The notes: generated by a model from the sequence alone, not told the origin. Positions 53,087-62,967 are shown, numbered from the stretch's first letter. The stretch is DNA of 64,000 nucleotides from Crossiella sp. CA-258035 (GCF_030064675.1 NZ_CP116413.1:7903501-7967500), one strand, 5' to 3'. Numbers and translations: made by a program.

Positions 53087-55580
53087 GCAGGTGGGCGGCC
53101 AGCGCGGTGCGCGAGGACAGGCCGGTCTTGGCCAGGATGTTGGACACGTGCGTGGTCACCGTGCGCTCGCTCAGCGCCAGCCGCGCCGCGATCACCCGGT
53201 TCGGGCAGCCCTCGCTGACCAGCTGGGCCACCTCCCGTTCCCGCGCGGTCAGCTGACCGGGCGCCACCCGGCCGGCCGCCCTGGACACCCGCCTGCCCAG
53301 CCCGCGCTGCACCCGCACCGCCGTCTCCAGCGCCCGGCTCGCCCCGCACTCGGCGAACAGCGCGCAGGCGGTGTCCAGCTCGGCCAGCGCCTCCGCGCGC
53401 TGCCCGAGCCCGGCCAGCGCCGTGCCTGCCACCAGGTGCGCCCGGCCCAGGCTCGGCCGCAGCGGCGTCTGGGCGAAGCACCCGGCCGCCGCCCCGGCCA
53501 GCCGGGCCGCTGCCGGCCACTCGCCACCGGCCGCCAGCAGCCGCGCCTCGGCCAGCTCCGCGTAGGCCACCGCGACCGGTTCGCGGGCCAGCGCCCGGCA
53601 GCGGCGCACCCAGTCCGCGGCCTCCGCCAGCGCGCCCCGGCGCACCGCGCTCTCGGCGAGCTGCTCCAGGTGGAACGGTGGCAGCCGGTCGCGCACCTCG
53701 TCCAGGAAGTCAGCAGGCACCGGCAGGTCCAGCGCGCGGCGCGCCTCGGCCAGCTGCCAGCGCACCTGCGCCCACCACGGGTGGTCGCCGGCCGGGGCCA
53801 GCTCGACGGCCCGCTCGGCGAACTCCAGCGCGGCCGCCGGATCGCCGCGTTCGCCGGCCAGGTGGCCGCGCAGCACCATGGCGTAGGCCAGCACCGGCGG
53901 CCTGCCCAGGTGTTCGGCGAGCTCGTCCACCTCGTCCAGGTTCGCCACCGCCTCGGTCCAGGCGCCGGTGAGCACCTGGGCGAAGGCCTCGCGCAGGTGG
54001 CTGCGCAGCAACACCAGGCGCTGCCCGGTGGCCCTGGCCACCTCCCGTATCCGCACGCTCTGCCGCCGGGCCTCGGCGTAGCGGGTCAGGTGCAGGGTGA
54101 TCCCGGCGCACTGCTCCACCACCGGCAGCCACTCGGCCAGCTCCGCGGTGGTCGCCTCGTCCACCAGCGCGACCACCCGGTCGCCTGCCCGCCGCGCCGC
54201 CTCGGGCGCACCCTCGGTCCAGTGGTCGTAGGCCAGCAGCGCGTGGCAGGCCGCGTGGATCACCGCGGCGCCCTTCGGCAGCGGGGCGCCGATCACCTGC
54301 CCGGCCAGCCGGACGGCCTCCCGCCGGTCGCCGGTGTTGTGCATGGCGTAGGCCAGTTCGCAGCGCACCGCGGCCAGGTCGACCGGGTCGCCGTCCGGCC
54401 AGCTGGCCAGCGCCCTGCGCAACAGCGCCCGCGCGGTCAGGTTGCGGCCGAACATCCGCTCCACCGCCGAGTACCGCACCAGGGTCCGGGCCGCGGTGTG
54501 GTCGGCCGCGCCCACCACCTCCTGGAACAGCGCCATGCCCGCCTCGGCCTGACCGGCCGCGATGAGCACGTCGGCCAGTTCCAGCCGCCCGTCCAGCTCC
54601 GGGCACAGCCGCTGCGCGGTGGCCAGCCAGCGGGCCGCGGTCGCCGGTTCCCGCAGCCGCACCTCGCGCGCGGCCCGCACCAGCACCTCGGCCGAGGCCC
54701 GGTCCCCCGGCCGCGCGGAGAACTCCAGGTGCCGGGCCCGGTCCGGGGCGGCGGCGCGCTGGGCGAGCAGCACCCCGGCGATCCGGCAGTGCGCCGCCAG
54801 CCGCCAGCTGTGCGGGGCGGCGCGGTAGACGATGCGCCGCACCACCGGGTGCCGGAACTCCAGCAGCGGCCCGTCCTCGTTGGCCCGCAACAGGTCCGCG
54901 GCCAGCGCGTCGTCCAGTCCCTGCCGCACCAGCGCCTCCGCGAGGCCGCTGGCCGGGGCCACCAGGTCGGCGGTGATCCGCTCGCCGACCACCGCGGCCG
55001 CGCGCAGCACCAGCGCGCCGGTCTCACCGAGTTCGTCCACTTCGGACAGCAATGCGGCCACCGTGCCCGCCGGCGGCTCAGCAGCCAAGGCCAAGAGGTG
55101 GCAAGGGTTCCCGCCGCTGGCCGCGTGCAGCTCGGCCATCCGGCGCGCGCCGATCGCCAGGCCGAGCAGCTCCGCGCCGTCCCGCTGGGACAACGGCCCC
55201 AGCTCGATCCGCGGCCCGTTCGCCCGGTCCAGCACCGCGCGCACGGCCGGGGCCAGCTGCCGCGGGCGGTAGCAGGCCACGATGGTCAGCCAGGCCCGGT
55301 CCGGGCAGCGCACCAGCCTGCCGAGCAGCGCGAGCGTCTCCGCATCGGCCCGGTGCAGGTCGTCCAGCAGCACCACCGGACGCCGGTCCGCGGCCAGCGC
55401 CTCCCGCAGCGAGTTGCCGCACCGGACATCCGGCCGCACGGCCCGCGCCCGGTCGACCAGCGCGGTCTTGCCGATCCCCGGATCCCCGGTGACCTGCGCG
55501 ATCCGCAGCACCCGATCCCTTGGTGCGTCGAGGAATGCCACCAGCTCGGCCAGCTCGCCGCGGCGTCCTACCCAAGACAT
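53076..55580 (-). CDS. LAL-type ATP-binding LuxR regulator
   Basis: 834 aa. Walker A TGDPGIGKTALV (about 31-42), Walker B VVLLDDLHRAD. The long helical repeat middle carries TPR-like units. The C-terminal LuxR HTH has TAREREVAQLVSEGCPNRVIAARLAL followed by SERTVTTHVSNI. The N-terminus starts directly at the ATPase (SWVGRRGELAEL). It is a paralogue of the 56670-59555 protein, and the secreted three-repeat protein lies between the two genes, so that protein may be a target. Confidence 0.92.
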   Translation of the reverse strand: MSWVGRRGELAELVAFLDAPRDRVLRIAQVTGDPGIGKTALVDRARAVRPDVRCGNSLREALAADRRPVVLLDDLHRADAETLALLGRLVRCPDRAWLTIVACYRPRQLAPAVRAVLDRANGPRIELGPLSQRDGAELLGLAIGARRMAELHAASGGNPCHLLALAAEPPAGTVAALLSEVDELGETGALVLRAAAVVGERITADLVAPASGLAEALVRQGLDDALAADLLRANEDGPLLEFRHPVVRRIVYRAAPHSWRLAAHCRIAGVLLAQRAAAPDRARHLEFSARPGDRASAEVLVRAAREVRLREPATAARWLATAQRLCPELDGRLELADVLIAAGQAEAGMALFQEVVGAADHTAARTLVRYSAVERMFGRNLTARALLRRALASWPDGDPVDLAAVRCELAYAMHNTGDRREAVRLAGQVIGAPLPKGAAVIHAACHALLAYDHWTEGAPEAARRAGDRVVALVDEATTAELAEWLPVVEQCAGITLHLTRYAEARRQSVRIREVARATGQRLVLLRSHLREAFAQVLTGAWTEAVANLDEVDELAEHLGRPPVLAYAMVLRGHLAGERGDPAAALEFAERAVELAPAGDHPWWAQVRWQLAEARRALDLPVPADFLDEVRDRLPPFHLEQLAESAVRRGALAEAADWVRRCRALAREPVAVAYAELAEARLLAAGGEWPAAARLAGAAAGCFAQTPLRPSLGRAHLVAGTALAGLGQRAEALAELDTACALFAECGASRALETAVRVQRGLGRRVSRAAGRVAPGQLTAREREVAQLVSEGCPNRVIAARLALSERTVTTHVSNILAKTGLSSRTALAAHLLRG

Positions 55581-55729
55581 GACTCCCCCTCGGCTCCACC
55601 GTAGCGAGTGGACACACCGGGGCCGCGAGTCCTTTCGGGCAGACCTATGGCCATACGCAGTTCCTACGAGGTGGTGCCCGGGTGCACCGGATTGTCTTGC
55701 CCGGCACCATCCCGAGGAAGGACGTCCCC

Positions 55730-56662
55730 TTGCGAAAGTCGAACAGAGTCCTGCTGACCGCGCTGGCCGCGGTCAGCCTGCTGGCCGCTGGTGGCCAGCT
55801 CACCGCCACCGCCGGCGGCACCACCGATCCCAACACGGGCTACCCGATCAACTCCTACACCGACGCCACCGGCCGGATCCGCGTGACCGTGTACAGCCGG
55901 ACGAGCGAAGTCGGCCACGTCATCCGCGACCACAAGGTGACCCCGCAAGACGTGGACGAGGTCGCCGTCGGCGGCGGTGCGACGGCCTCGAACCAGGGCT
56001 ACGGCTCCCTGCTCACCGCCTCACAGCTGTTCGGCAACTTCGCCGGCTGGCAGGCGAGCTCCAAGGACCACCTCCAGGGCAGCCCGCACCGGCTGACCAC
56101 CTACGTGATCGGGATGAAGATCGCGGGTATGTCCGCCGCCGAGCTGCGCGGCAACCTCAAGCTGCAAGAGGACCCCAGCGGCGTGATGTCGCACCCGGAG
56201 GCGGAGGCCCCCAGCCCGGGGACGGAGAGCTGGGTGCTGCTCGGCGGCGGCTTCCGGGCGGACTACCACGGCGCGGGCAACATGGCGACCGCCTCGTTCC
56301 CGGCCACCAACCACTCCTGGAAGTCCCGCTCGAAGGACCACATCGCCAGCGACCCGGCCAACCTCTACTCCTGGGGCGTCTACCTCAGGAAGCACCTGCG
56401 GGTCGGGCAGGTGCTGCAGGACATCCCGCGGCCCACCGGGTCCGCCTTCACCGGGCAGCCCAGTGCGACCGCCAACGTGCCGGACGGCTACGTGATGACC
56501 GGCGGCGGCGCCGAGGTCAAGTGGCAGGGCGAGGGCAACCTGCTGTGGCAGCTGGAGCCCACCGCCAACGGCTCGCGCGGCTTCCGGTCCAGCGCCAAGG
56601 ACCACCTGCACAACTCCGCGGCCACCCTGGAGGCCTACGTGGTGGGCATCCGGATGGCCTGA
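55730..56662 (+). CDS. Secreted protein made of three internal repeats, function unknown
   Basis: 310 aa from a TTG at 55730, chosen because GGAAGGA lies upstream and the product then begins with a clean signal peptide (RKSNRVLLTALAAVSLLAAG). The mature part holds three repeats of about 90 residues. Each has a GGG motif (VAVGGGATA; VLLGGGFRA; VMTGGGAEV), then an S/A-K-D-H motif (SSKDHL, RSKDHI, SAKDHL), then a strand ending in YVIGMKI, GVYLRK or YVVGIRM. No Cys. The family is unnamed to me; similar repeats occur in other actinobacterial exoproteins by recollection. Confidence 0.75.
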   Translation: MRKSNRVLLTALAAVSLLAAGGQLTATAGGTTDPNTGYPINSYTDATGRIRVTVYSRTSEVGHVIRDHKVTPQDVDEVAVGGGATASNQGYGSLLTASQLFGNFAGWQASSKDHLQGSPHRLTTYVIGMKIAGMSAAELRGNLKLQEDPSGVMSHPEAEAPSPGTESWVLLGGGFRADYHGAGNMATASFPATNHSWKSRSKDHIASDPANLYSWGVYLRKHLRVGQVLQDIPRPTGSAFTGQPSATANVPDGYVMTGGGAEVKWQGEGNLLWQLEPTANGSRGFRSSAKDHLHNSAATLEAYVVGIRMA

Positions 56663-56669
56663 TCCCCGC

Positions 56670-59555
56670 TCACTCCTCGTTGGCGGCGCGCAGCACCTGC
56701 GCCGCCAACGCGGTGCGCGAGGGCAGCCCGGTCTTGGCCAGGATGTTGGACACGTGCGTGGTCACCGTGCGCTCGCTGAGCACCAGGCGTTCCGCGATGG
56801 CCTTGTTGGACAGGCCCTGGCTGACCAGCTCGGCGATCTCGGTCTCCCGCACGGTCAGCTCGCCTGGCGAGACCCTCGGCGCGGACTTGGCCACCCGGCG
56901 GCCCTGTTTGCGTTGCAGCTTCACGGCTTGCTCGACCCAGCGGTGCGCGCCGCACCCGGTGAACAGCACGATCGCCCGGTCCAGCTCGGCCAGCGCCTGG
57001 GCCCGCTCACCCAGCTCGGCCAGCGCGGAGCCCAGGGTGAGCTGGGCCTTGCCCACGTTGAGCGGCATGCCGTCCGCGGCGAAGGCGGCCATGGCCGCGC
57101 GGGCGAGCCCGGCGGCCGCGGCGGCGTCCTTGCGGCCCAGCGACAACAGGGCCTCGGACAGCTTGGCGTGGCCGATGGAGCCGCGGACCAGCTCGTGCGC
57201 CAGCATCCGGCAGTGCGCCAGCGCCTGCTCGGCGTAGTCGAACTCGCCGAGGGCCACCGCGTGCGCGATCAGCTGCTCCAGCTGGAAGCTCGGCAGCTCC
57301 CACACCCGCCGCGACGGGTGGTCGTAACCCAGCTCGGGGAAGTCCGCGACCAGGTCCACCGGCCGGCCCGCCACCCGGCGGGCCTCGGCCAGCTGGAACA
57401 CCGCGGGGCCGATGGAGCGCAGCTCGTGCTTGCGGGCGATCTCCACCACGTCCTCGGCCAGCCGCACCGCCCGGTCCAGGTCACCGCGGTCCACCGCCAC
57501 CTCGCTGGTCAGCAGCAGGCTCAGCGCCAGCTCCAGCGGCTGGTCGACCAGGGTGGCCACCTCGATGGCCTCCTCGGCGAACTGCTCGGCCTCGGCCAGC
57601 TCGCCCAGCATGTACAGCGCGGTGGCCGCGCGCAGCTGGCTGCGCAGCACCGCCAGGTGGTGCCCGGTGCCCGCCACCGCGAGCACCCGCTTGGCCAGGC
57701 GCAGCGAGTCCTGGTAGCGGCCGAGGAACAGCCCGGCCCAGTGGCTGTGCTCCACCGCGAGCAGGTGCTCGGACAGCTCGTCGTCGGTCAGCTGGTCGAA
57801 CCCGGCGGTGGCCTCGTCCAGCAGGCCGGCCGCCGCCGGGATGTCCCTGGCCCGGAACCGGTTGTAGGCCAGCAGTCCGCTTGCGCTGGCCCGCAGGCCG
57901 CGCACCTGCGGCACCGGGGGTGTGCGGGTGACCGCGAGGGCGTGCTGCTCGGCCACCTCCTGGTTGCCCAGCGCGTGCTCGACGTAGGCCAGCTCGTGGT
58001 GCAGGGTGGCCGCGGTGACCGGGTCGGACTCGTCGATGGTGGCCAGTTCGGCGCGCAGCACCGGCGCGAGCGCCTGGAAGCGGCCCAGCCAGCGCTCCAC
58101 CGTGGACCACAGCACCACCGCCCTGGTGTGCGCGGACGAGCCGCCCGGCGGGCGGCCGCGGATGAGGCGGCGCAACACTTCCACGCCCTCCTCGGTGCGC
58201 CCGGCCGCGGTGAGCGTGCAGGCCAGCTCCAGTTGCAGGGCGAGCCGGTCCGCCACGGCCGAGGCGGGCACCAGGCCCAGCGCGGCGGCCAGCCAGCGGG
58301 CCGCGGTGGCCGGGGCCCGGAAGCGGACCCGGTTGGCCGCATCCACCAGCACCCGCACCGCGGCGGTGTCGCCGGGCCGGGCGGTCAGCTCCAGGTGCCG
58401 GGCCAGGTCCTCGGGCACCGCGCCGCGCCGGGCCAGCACCTCGGCCAGCCTGCGGTGCGCGCCGTCCCGCCAGCTCAGCGGGGCCGCGTCGTAGACCAGG
58501 TGGCGCAGCAGCGGGTGCCGGAACTCCACCGCGCGGGTGCCGGTGCCGCCGCGGAAGATGTCCGCGGCCAGCGTCTCGTCCAGCGCGGCCCGCACCTGGA
58601 CCACCGGCAGCACCGCGGTGACCGCGACCAGCTCGGCGTCCACCGGCTCGCCGGCGACCGCGGCGGCCCGCACCACCAGCCGGGTCACCGGGGTCAGTCT
58701 GTCCACTTCGGACAGCAGCGCGGCGCGCACGTGCGCGGGCAGCTCCTCGGTCAGCTCGGCGGGATTGTGCTGCCAGACCGCGGGATCGGCCGAGGCGGCC
58801 AGCGCCTGGAGGTAGAACGGGTTGCCGCGGCTGGCCCGGTGCAGCCCGGCCGCCCTGGCCCGGCCAGTGCCCGGCCCGAGCAGCTCGGCGGTGGCCTCCT
58901 CGCTCAGCGGACCGAGCTCCAGCCGGTGCCCGCGGCCGTCGCTCATCGCGCGGGCCAGCACGGTGTGCCCGGCCACCGACAGCTGCCGGGGCCGGTGCGC
59001 GACCACGAAGGTCAGCCTGCCCCGGCCCGGCCTGCGCACCAGGTGGTCCAGCAGCTCCAGCGAGGCCACGTCGGCCCAGTGCAGGTCGTCCAGCACGACC
59101 ACCAGCCCGGCCCGGCCGACCACCGCCTCCAGCGCGGCGCGCACCGCGCGGTGCAGCACGTGCCGCTCCGCGCCGAGGTGGTCGCCGACCTCCTCGGCCG
59201 CCACGCCGAAGGCCGGGAACACCGCGGCGCAGCGGGCCACCGCGACCGCGCCCAGCCGCTCGTACCAGGCGGGTCCGAGCGCGGCGAAGTGGTCGTCCAG
59301 CGCGTCGGCGAAGACCCCGAACGGCCGGTCGGTCTCGAACTCGCTGGCCCGGCCCACCAGCACTTCCTGGCCCTTGTCCCGGGCGGCCGCGGCCAGCTCG
59401 GCGAGCAGCCTGCTCTTGCCGATGCCGGGCTCCCCCGCGATCTGCACGAACCGGAAACCCGGCGCGGGCGGACCGTCCACAATGGACACCAACTCGGCCA
59501 GCTCCGCGGCACGACCGACGAACCGCGTCCTGCCCGGCTGCGAACGGACCCGCAC
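56670..59555 (-). CDS. LAL-type ATP-binding LuxR regulator (second of pair)
   Basis: 961 aa from the GTG at 59555 (GGGGGAAG upstream). Walker A AGEPGIGKSRLL and Walker B VVLDDLHWAD. The long TPR-like middle ends in the LuxR HTH (TVRETEIAELVSQGLSNKAIAERLVL, then SERTVTTHVSNI). The HTH is nearly the same as that of the 53076-55580 protein, so the two may bind similar sites. Its 3' end is 7 bp beyond the secreted protein gene, which converges with it. Confidence 0.92.
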   Translation of the reverse strand: MRVRSQPGRTRFVGRAAELAELVSIVDGPPAPGFRFVQIAGEPGIGKSRLLAELAAAARDKGQEVLVGRASEFETDRPFGVFADALDDHFAALGPAWYERLGAVAVARCAAVFPAFGVAAEEVGDHLGAERHVLHRAVRAALEAVVGRAGLVVVLDDLHWADVASLELLDHLVRRPGRGRLTFVVAHRPRQLSVAGHTVLARAMSDGRGHRLELGPLSEEATAELLGPGTGRARAAGLHRASRGNPFYLQALAASADPAVWQHNPAELTEELPAHVRAALLSEVDRLTPVTRLVVRAAAVAGEPVDAELVAVTAVLPVVQVRAALDETLAADIFRGGTGTRAVEFRHPLLRHLVYDAAPLSWRDGAHRRLAEVLARRGAVPEDLARHLELTARPGDTAAVRVLVDAANRVRFRAPATAARWLAAALGLVPASAVADRLALQLELACTLTAAGRTEEGVEVLRRLIRGRPPGGSSAHTRAVVLWSTVERWLGRFQALAPVLRAELATIDESDPVTAATLHHELAYVEHALGNQEVAEQHALAVTRTPPVPQVRGLRASASGLLAYNRFRARDIPAAAGLLDEATAGFDQLTDDELSEHLLAVEHSHWAGLFLGRYQDSLRLAKRVLAVAGTGHHLAVLRSQLRAATALYMLGELAEAEQFAEEAIEVATLVDQPLELALSLLLTSEVAVDRGDLDRAVRLAEDVVEIARKHELRSIGPAVFQLAEARRVAGRPVDLVADFPELGYDHPSRRVWELPSFQLEQLIAHAVALGEFDYAEQALAHCRMLAHELVRGSIGHAKLSEALLSLGRKDAAAAAGLARAAMAAFAADGMPLNVGKAQLTLGSALAELGERAQALAELDRAIVLFTGCGAHRWVEQAVKLQRKQGRRVAKSAPRVSPGELTVRETEIAELVSQGLSNKAIAERLVLSERTVTTHVSNILAKTGLPSRTALAAQVLRAANEE

Positions 59556-59797
59556 AGCTTCCCCCCGGCGCTCACGACCCGGTGACCCCAAGGAAGCACC
59601 GTACTGGTGCGGCCGTACCAGTCACCACTGGCTCAGGTTCCTCTATCCCAGTGTGCCCATTCGGGCGTACCCCGGGGAAACCGATGGGGCCGGACCGGGT
59701 CCCGCGGCGACGGGTACGTACTTCTGCCGAAGCACCCGGAACGCGACCAGGGATTCGCTGTACGGGCAAGCCGCACACCGAGCAAGGGGGAAACACC

Positions 59798-60313
59798 ATG
59801 CGAGTCCTGCCCAAGCTGACCGCGCTGACCGCCGTCGCCGCCGCACTGGTCGTGGCGCCGGCCGCGATGGCCACGCCGACGCCGGTCCCGGCCAGGTCGA
59901 TCACCCTGGACGCGGCCTCCTTCAGCGGTCAGCTGCCCGCGCCGGGCGCCACCCTGACCAGGGCCACCGTCTTCTTCCACACCAACGACGAGGACAAGGA
60001 CCACGACACCCACATCACGGTGACCACCTTCGACCGCAACGGCACCACCGCGGCCAGGGTGGCCAACGCCTTCGGCGACTTCGACGACCACAGCGACAAC
60101 GGCCCGTTCGGCATGTACATCCACAACCCGAGCCGCTGGGAGCTGTTGCAGGGCGGCAACCTGCACCTGCGCATCGACCCCAACGGCAACGACACCTGGC
60201 GGTTCAACTTCCGGGTGGACCTGCAGTTCTCCGACGGCAGCCAGCTCTCCTCCTGGGGCGACCGGCTCCAGCTGAGCCAGAGCGACCGCGCCCGCAACTT
60301 CCCGATCTCCTGA
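59798..60313 (+). CDS. Small secreted protein of unknown function
   Basis: 171 aa from the ATG at 59798, with GGGGGA upstream. The signal peptide (RVLPKLTALTAVAAALVVA, then Ala-rich) should be cut near residue 26. The mature part is Asp/Asn-rich and predicted beta-strand (VFFHTNDEDKDHDTHITVTT; NLHLRIDPNGNDTWRFNFRV), which resembles a PLAT/C2-like beta sandwich with a possible calcium site. That is a guess; no family match is certain. Divergent from the 961-aa regulator. Confidence 0.75.
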   Translation: MRVLPKLTALTAVAAALVVAPAAMATPTPVPARSITLDAASFSGQLPAPGATLTRATVFFHTNDEDKDHDTHITVTTFDRNGTTAARVANAFGDFDDHSDNGPFGMYIHNPSRWELLQGGNLHLRIDPNGNDTWRFNFRVDLQFSDGSQLSSWGDRLQLSQSDRARNFPIS

Positions 60314-60314
60314 G

Positions 60315-61496
60315 TCAGGCGGGCCGCATGCCGTCCAGCACCTGCTGGCGGTAGGGCCGCATCGCCCGCGCGCTGTTCCAGCCGACCGCGCCGGTCACCC
60401 GACCGGCGCGGCGGTACAGCGCGACGAACTTGCGCGACTCGAGATCACCCTCGACCACCTCGACCTCGTCCTGCGCGCCCGGCAGGCCGAAGCCCTGGAT
60501 CTTCAGGTCGTACTGGTCGGTCCAGAAGTACGGCAGCGGCTGGTAGGGCTCGGCGCCGTCGTTGCCGACGAGCAGGTTCTTCGCCACCGCGAGGGCCTGC
60601 TCGGTGGCGTTGGTGCGGTGCTCCAGCCGGACCTGCTCGCCAAGGCCCAGGTGCAGCCAGCTGGCCACATCGCCCGCGGCGTACACCCCCGGCGCGGCCT
60701 GGCAGGTGGCGTCGCACTCCACACCGGCGGTCCCCGCGGCCAGTCCGCTGCCCTGCAACCAGCCCACCGCGGGGGTGGCGCCGATGCCCAGCACCACCAC
60801 GTCGGCGGGCAGCTCGGTGCCGTCCTCGAGCAGCACCGCGGTGACCCGGCCCAGCGAACCGGCCAGGCTGGCCACCCCGACCCCGGTGCGCACCGGCACC
60901 CCGTGGTCGGCGTGCACCTGGGTGATCATGCCGCCGATCCTGGTGCCCAGCACCCGTTCCATCGGCGCGGCCAGCGGTTCCACGATGGTCACCTCGGCGC
61001 CGAGCTTGCGCGCGGTGGCGGCCACCTCGCAGCCGATCAGCCCGGCGCCGACCACGACCACCCTGGGCCCGGCCAGCAGTTCGGCCCGCAGCGCCAGGGC
61101 GTCGTCCAGGGTGCGCAGCACGTGCACCCCGGCCAGCTCCTGCGCGCCGGGCAGCGAGCGGGCGGTGACGCCGGTGGCGATCACCAGCCCGTCGTAGCCC
61201 AGCCCGCCGCCGTCGGCCAGCTCGACCCGCCGCTGCGCGAGGTCCAGGCCGGTGGCGGCGTTGCCCAGCACCAGTTCCACGTCCAGGCCGTCGAGGTGGT
61301 CCTCCCCCCGCAGCCGGGCGCGCTCCGGCGCCCAGTCCCCGGCGAGGACCTGCTTGGACAGCGGTGGCCGGTCGTACGGCAGGTGCGGCTCCGCGCCGAC
61401 CAGCGTGACCTTGCCCTCGAACCCGCCCCTGCGCAGGGCCTCCACCGTGGTCAACCCAGCGGCCGAGGCACCGACCACGACGACCTGACGCAACAC
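60315..61496 (-). CDS. FAD/NAD(P)H ferredoxin reductase
   Basis: A 393-aa pyridine nucleotide-disulfide oxidoreductase. FAD-binding GxGxxG-type motif VVVGASAAGLTTVEALRRGG at the start; a second Rossmann motif VVVVGAGLIGCEVA for NAD(P)H (about 145-158); the FAD-site GVYAAGDVA near residue 275. The C-terminal reductase domain follows. It lacks a CxxC redox pair and so works by direct electron transfer. It is 5 bp downstream of the ferredoxin gene and is the reductase of that P450 chain. Confidence 0.95.
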   Translation of the reverse strand: MLRQVVVVGASAAGLTTVEALRRGGFEGKVTLVGAEPHLPYDRPPLSKQVLAGDWAPERARLRGEDHLDGLDVELVLGNAATGLDLAQRRVELADGGGLGYDGLVIATGVTARSLPGAQELAGVHVLRTLDDALALRAELLAGPRVVVVGAGLIGCEVAATARKLGAEVTIVEPLAAPMERVLGTRIGGMITQVHADHGVPVRTGVGVASLAGSLGRVTAVLLEDGTELPADVVVLGIGATPAVGWLQGSGLAAGTAGVECDATCQAAPGVYAAGDVASWLHLGLGEQVRLEHRTNATEQALAVAKNLLVGNDGAEPYQPLPYFWTDQYDLKIQGFGLPGAQDEVEVVEGDLESRKFVALYRRAGRVTGAVGWNSARAMRPYRQQVLDGMRPA

Positions 61497-61501
61497 CGTG
61501 T

Positions 61502-61696
61502 CTACTCCACTACTGAGATCGCGGCCGCGGGACAGCGGCTGACCGCATCATCCACCAGCGGGCGCTGGGATTCACCGGGAGCCGGGTCCAGCAGCAGCAC
61601 GATGCCGTCCTCCTCCCGCTGGTCGAACACCTCCGGCGCGGCCAGCGCGCAGTTCCCCGCGCCGCAGCAGCGGTCCTCATCGATCAGCACCTTCAT
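61502..61696 (-). CDS. [3Fe-4S] ferredoxin of the P450 operon
   Basis: 64 aa from the ATG at 61696. Cluster ligands: Cys10 and Cys16 in RCCGAGNC and Cys55 in SRCP, which is the three-Cys pattern of P450-type 3Fe-4S ferredoxins. Many acidic residues on the surface fit electron transfer. Its gene sits between the P450 and reductase genes, all on the minus strand. Confidence 0.95.
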   Translation of the reverse strand: MKVLIDEDRCCGAGNCALAAPEVFDQREEDGIVLLLDPAPGESQRPLVDDAVSRCPAAAISVVE

Positions 61697-61710
61697 CGCC
61701 GGAACCCTCC

Positions 61711-62913
61711 TCACCAGCGCACGGGCAGCTCGTGCACGCCGTAGATGGCCATGTCGGTGCGGAAGGGCACCTCCGAGATCGGGACGGCCAGCCGCAGGGT
61801 GGGGAACCGGGTGAACAGCGTGCTGAACACCACCCGCAGCTCCATCCTGGCCAGCTGCTGGCCGAGGCACTGGTGCGGGCCGAAGCCGAAGGACAGGTGC
61901 GCCACCGGCTGCCGGGTGATGTCCAGCCGGTCGGCCTCATCCAGCAGCGCGGGGTCGAAGTTGGCCGCGGACACGCTCAGCGCGACCAGCTCGCCCTTCT
62001 TGATCAGCTGCCCACCGATCTCCACGTCCTCCAGCGCGGTCCGCTGCAGGGCCAGGTGGATGATGGTCAGGTAGCGCAGCAGCTCCTCCACCGCCTTGTC
62101 CGCCAGCTCGGGCTGCTCGCGCAGCAGGGCCAGCTGGTCCGGGTTCTCCAGCAGCACCGCGGTGCTCAGCCCGATCATGTTCGCGGTGGTCTCGTGCCCG
62201 GCGACCAGCAGCAGGAAGGCGAAGCTGACCAGCACCTCGTCGTCGAGCAGCTCGTCACCGGCGTCGGCGCGGGCGATCAGGTCGGAGAGCAGGTCCTCGC
62301 CGGGGTCCAGCCGCTTGGTCTTGACCAGCACGCCCAAGTAGCGGTCGAACTCGTCCACCGCGGCCTGCCGCCGCTCGAAGGTGATGTCCAGCCGCAGCAG
62401 GTCCGCGGTGACCGTCTGGAAGTGCTCGCGGTCGGCGTAGGGCACGCCGAGCAGCTCGCAGATCACCAGCGAGGGCACCGGCAGCGCCAGCGCCTCCACC
62501 AGGTCGACCACGCCGCCCTTGGCCGCCATCGCGTCCAGGTGCTCGTCCACGATCTGCTGGATCCTCGGCCGCAGGTGCTGCATCCGGCGGACGGTGAACT
62601 CCCTGGTCAGCAGCTTGCGGTAGGCCGGGTGCTCCGGCGCGTCCATGCTCAGCAGCATGCCCCGGCGCGGCGGCGGGGTTTCCTGCTTCTGCGACGAGAA
62701 GACGAACCTGCGGTTGCGGACGGTGAAGCGCGGATCGGTGAGCACCGCCCGGATGTCGGCGTGCCTGGTCACCATCCAGCCGGTGTCACCGCTGGGGAAG
62801 GACACTCGGCTGATCGGCTGCTCGCCGTCGCGCACCTCGCCGATCTCCTGGGGCGGGTGGAACGGACACTGCCGCTGGGTGGGGAACGCCGGGGCGGACA
62901 TGGTCTCGGTCAT
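61711..62913 (-). CDS. Cytochrome P450 (CYP105-like)
   Basis: 400 aa. I-helix LLVAGHETTANMIGL, K-helix EELLRYLT, meander, and haem loop FGFGPHQCLGQQLARME with the Cys ligand. Motifs and length fit the CYP105-like group of actinomycetes, which often accept diverse drugs and secondary metabolites. With the ferredoxin and reductase genes it forms a complete class I electron-transfer operon. The true substrate is unknown. Confidence 0.94.
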   Translation of the reverse strand: MTETMSAPAFPTQRQCPFHPPQEIGEVRDGEQPISRVSFPSGDTGWMVTRHADIRAVLTDPRFTVRNRRFVFSSQKQETPPPRRGMLLSMDAPEHPAYRKLLTREFTVRRMQHLRPRIQQIVDEHLDAMAAKGGVVDLVEALALPVPSLVICELLGVPYADREHFQTVTADLLRLDITFERRQAAVDEFDRYLGVLVKTKRLDPGEDLLSDLIARADAGDELLDDEVLVSFAFLLLVAGHETTANMIGLSTAVLLENPDQLALLREQPELADKAVEELLRYLTIIHLALQRTALEDVEIGGQLIKKGELVALSVSAANFDPALLDEADRLDITRQPVAHLSFGFGPHQCLGQQLARMELRVVFSTLFTRFPTLRLAVPISEVPFRTDMAIYGVHELPVRW

Positions 62914-62967
62914 CGCGGGAGCCCTCCTCGTGGGAACGACTCCAGGTCACCAGTGCCACCTGCCGGT

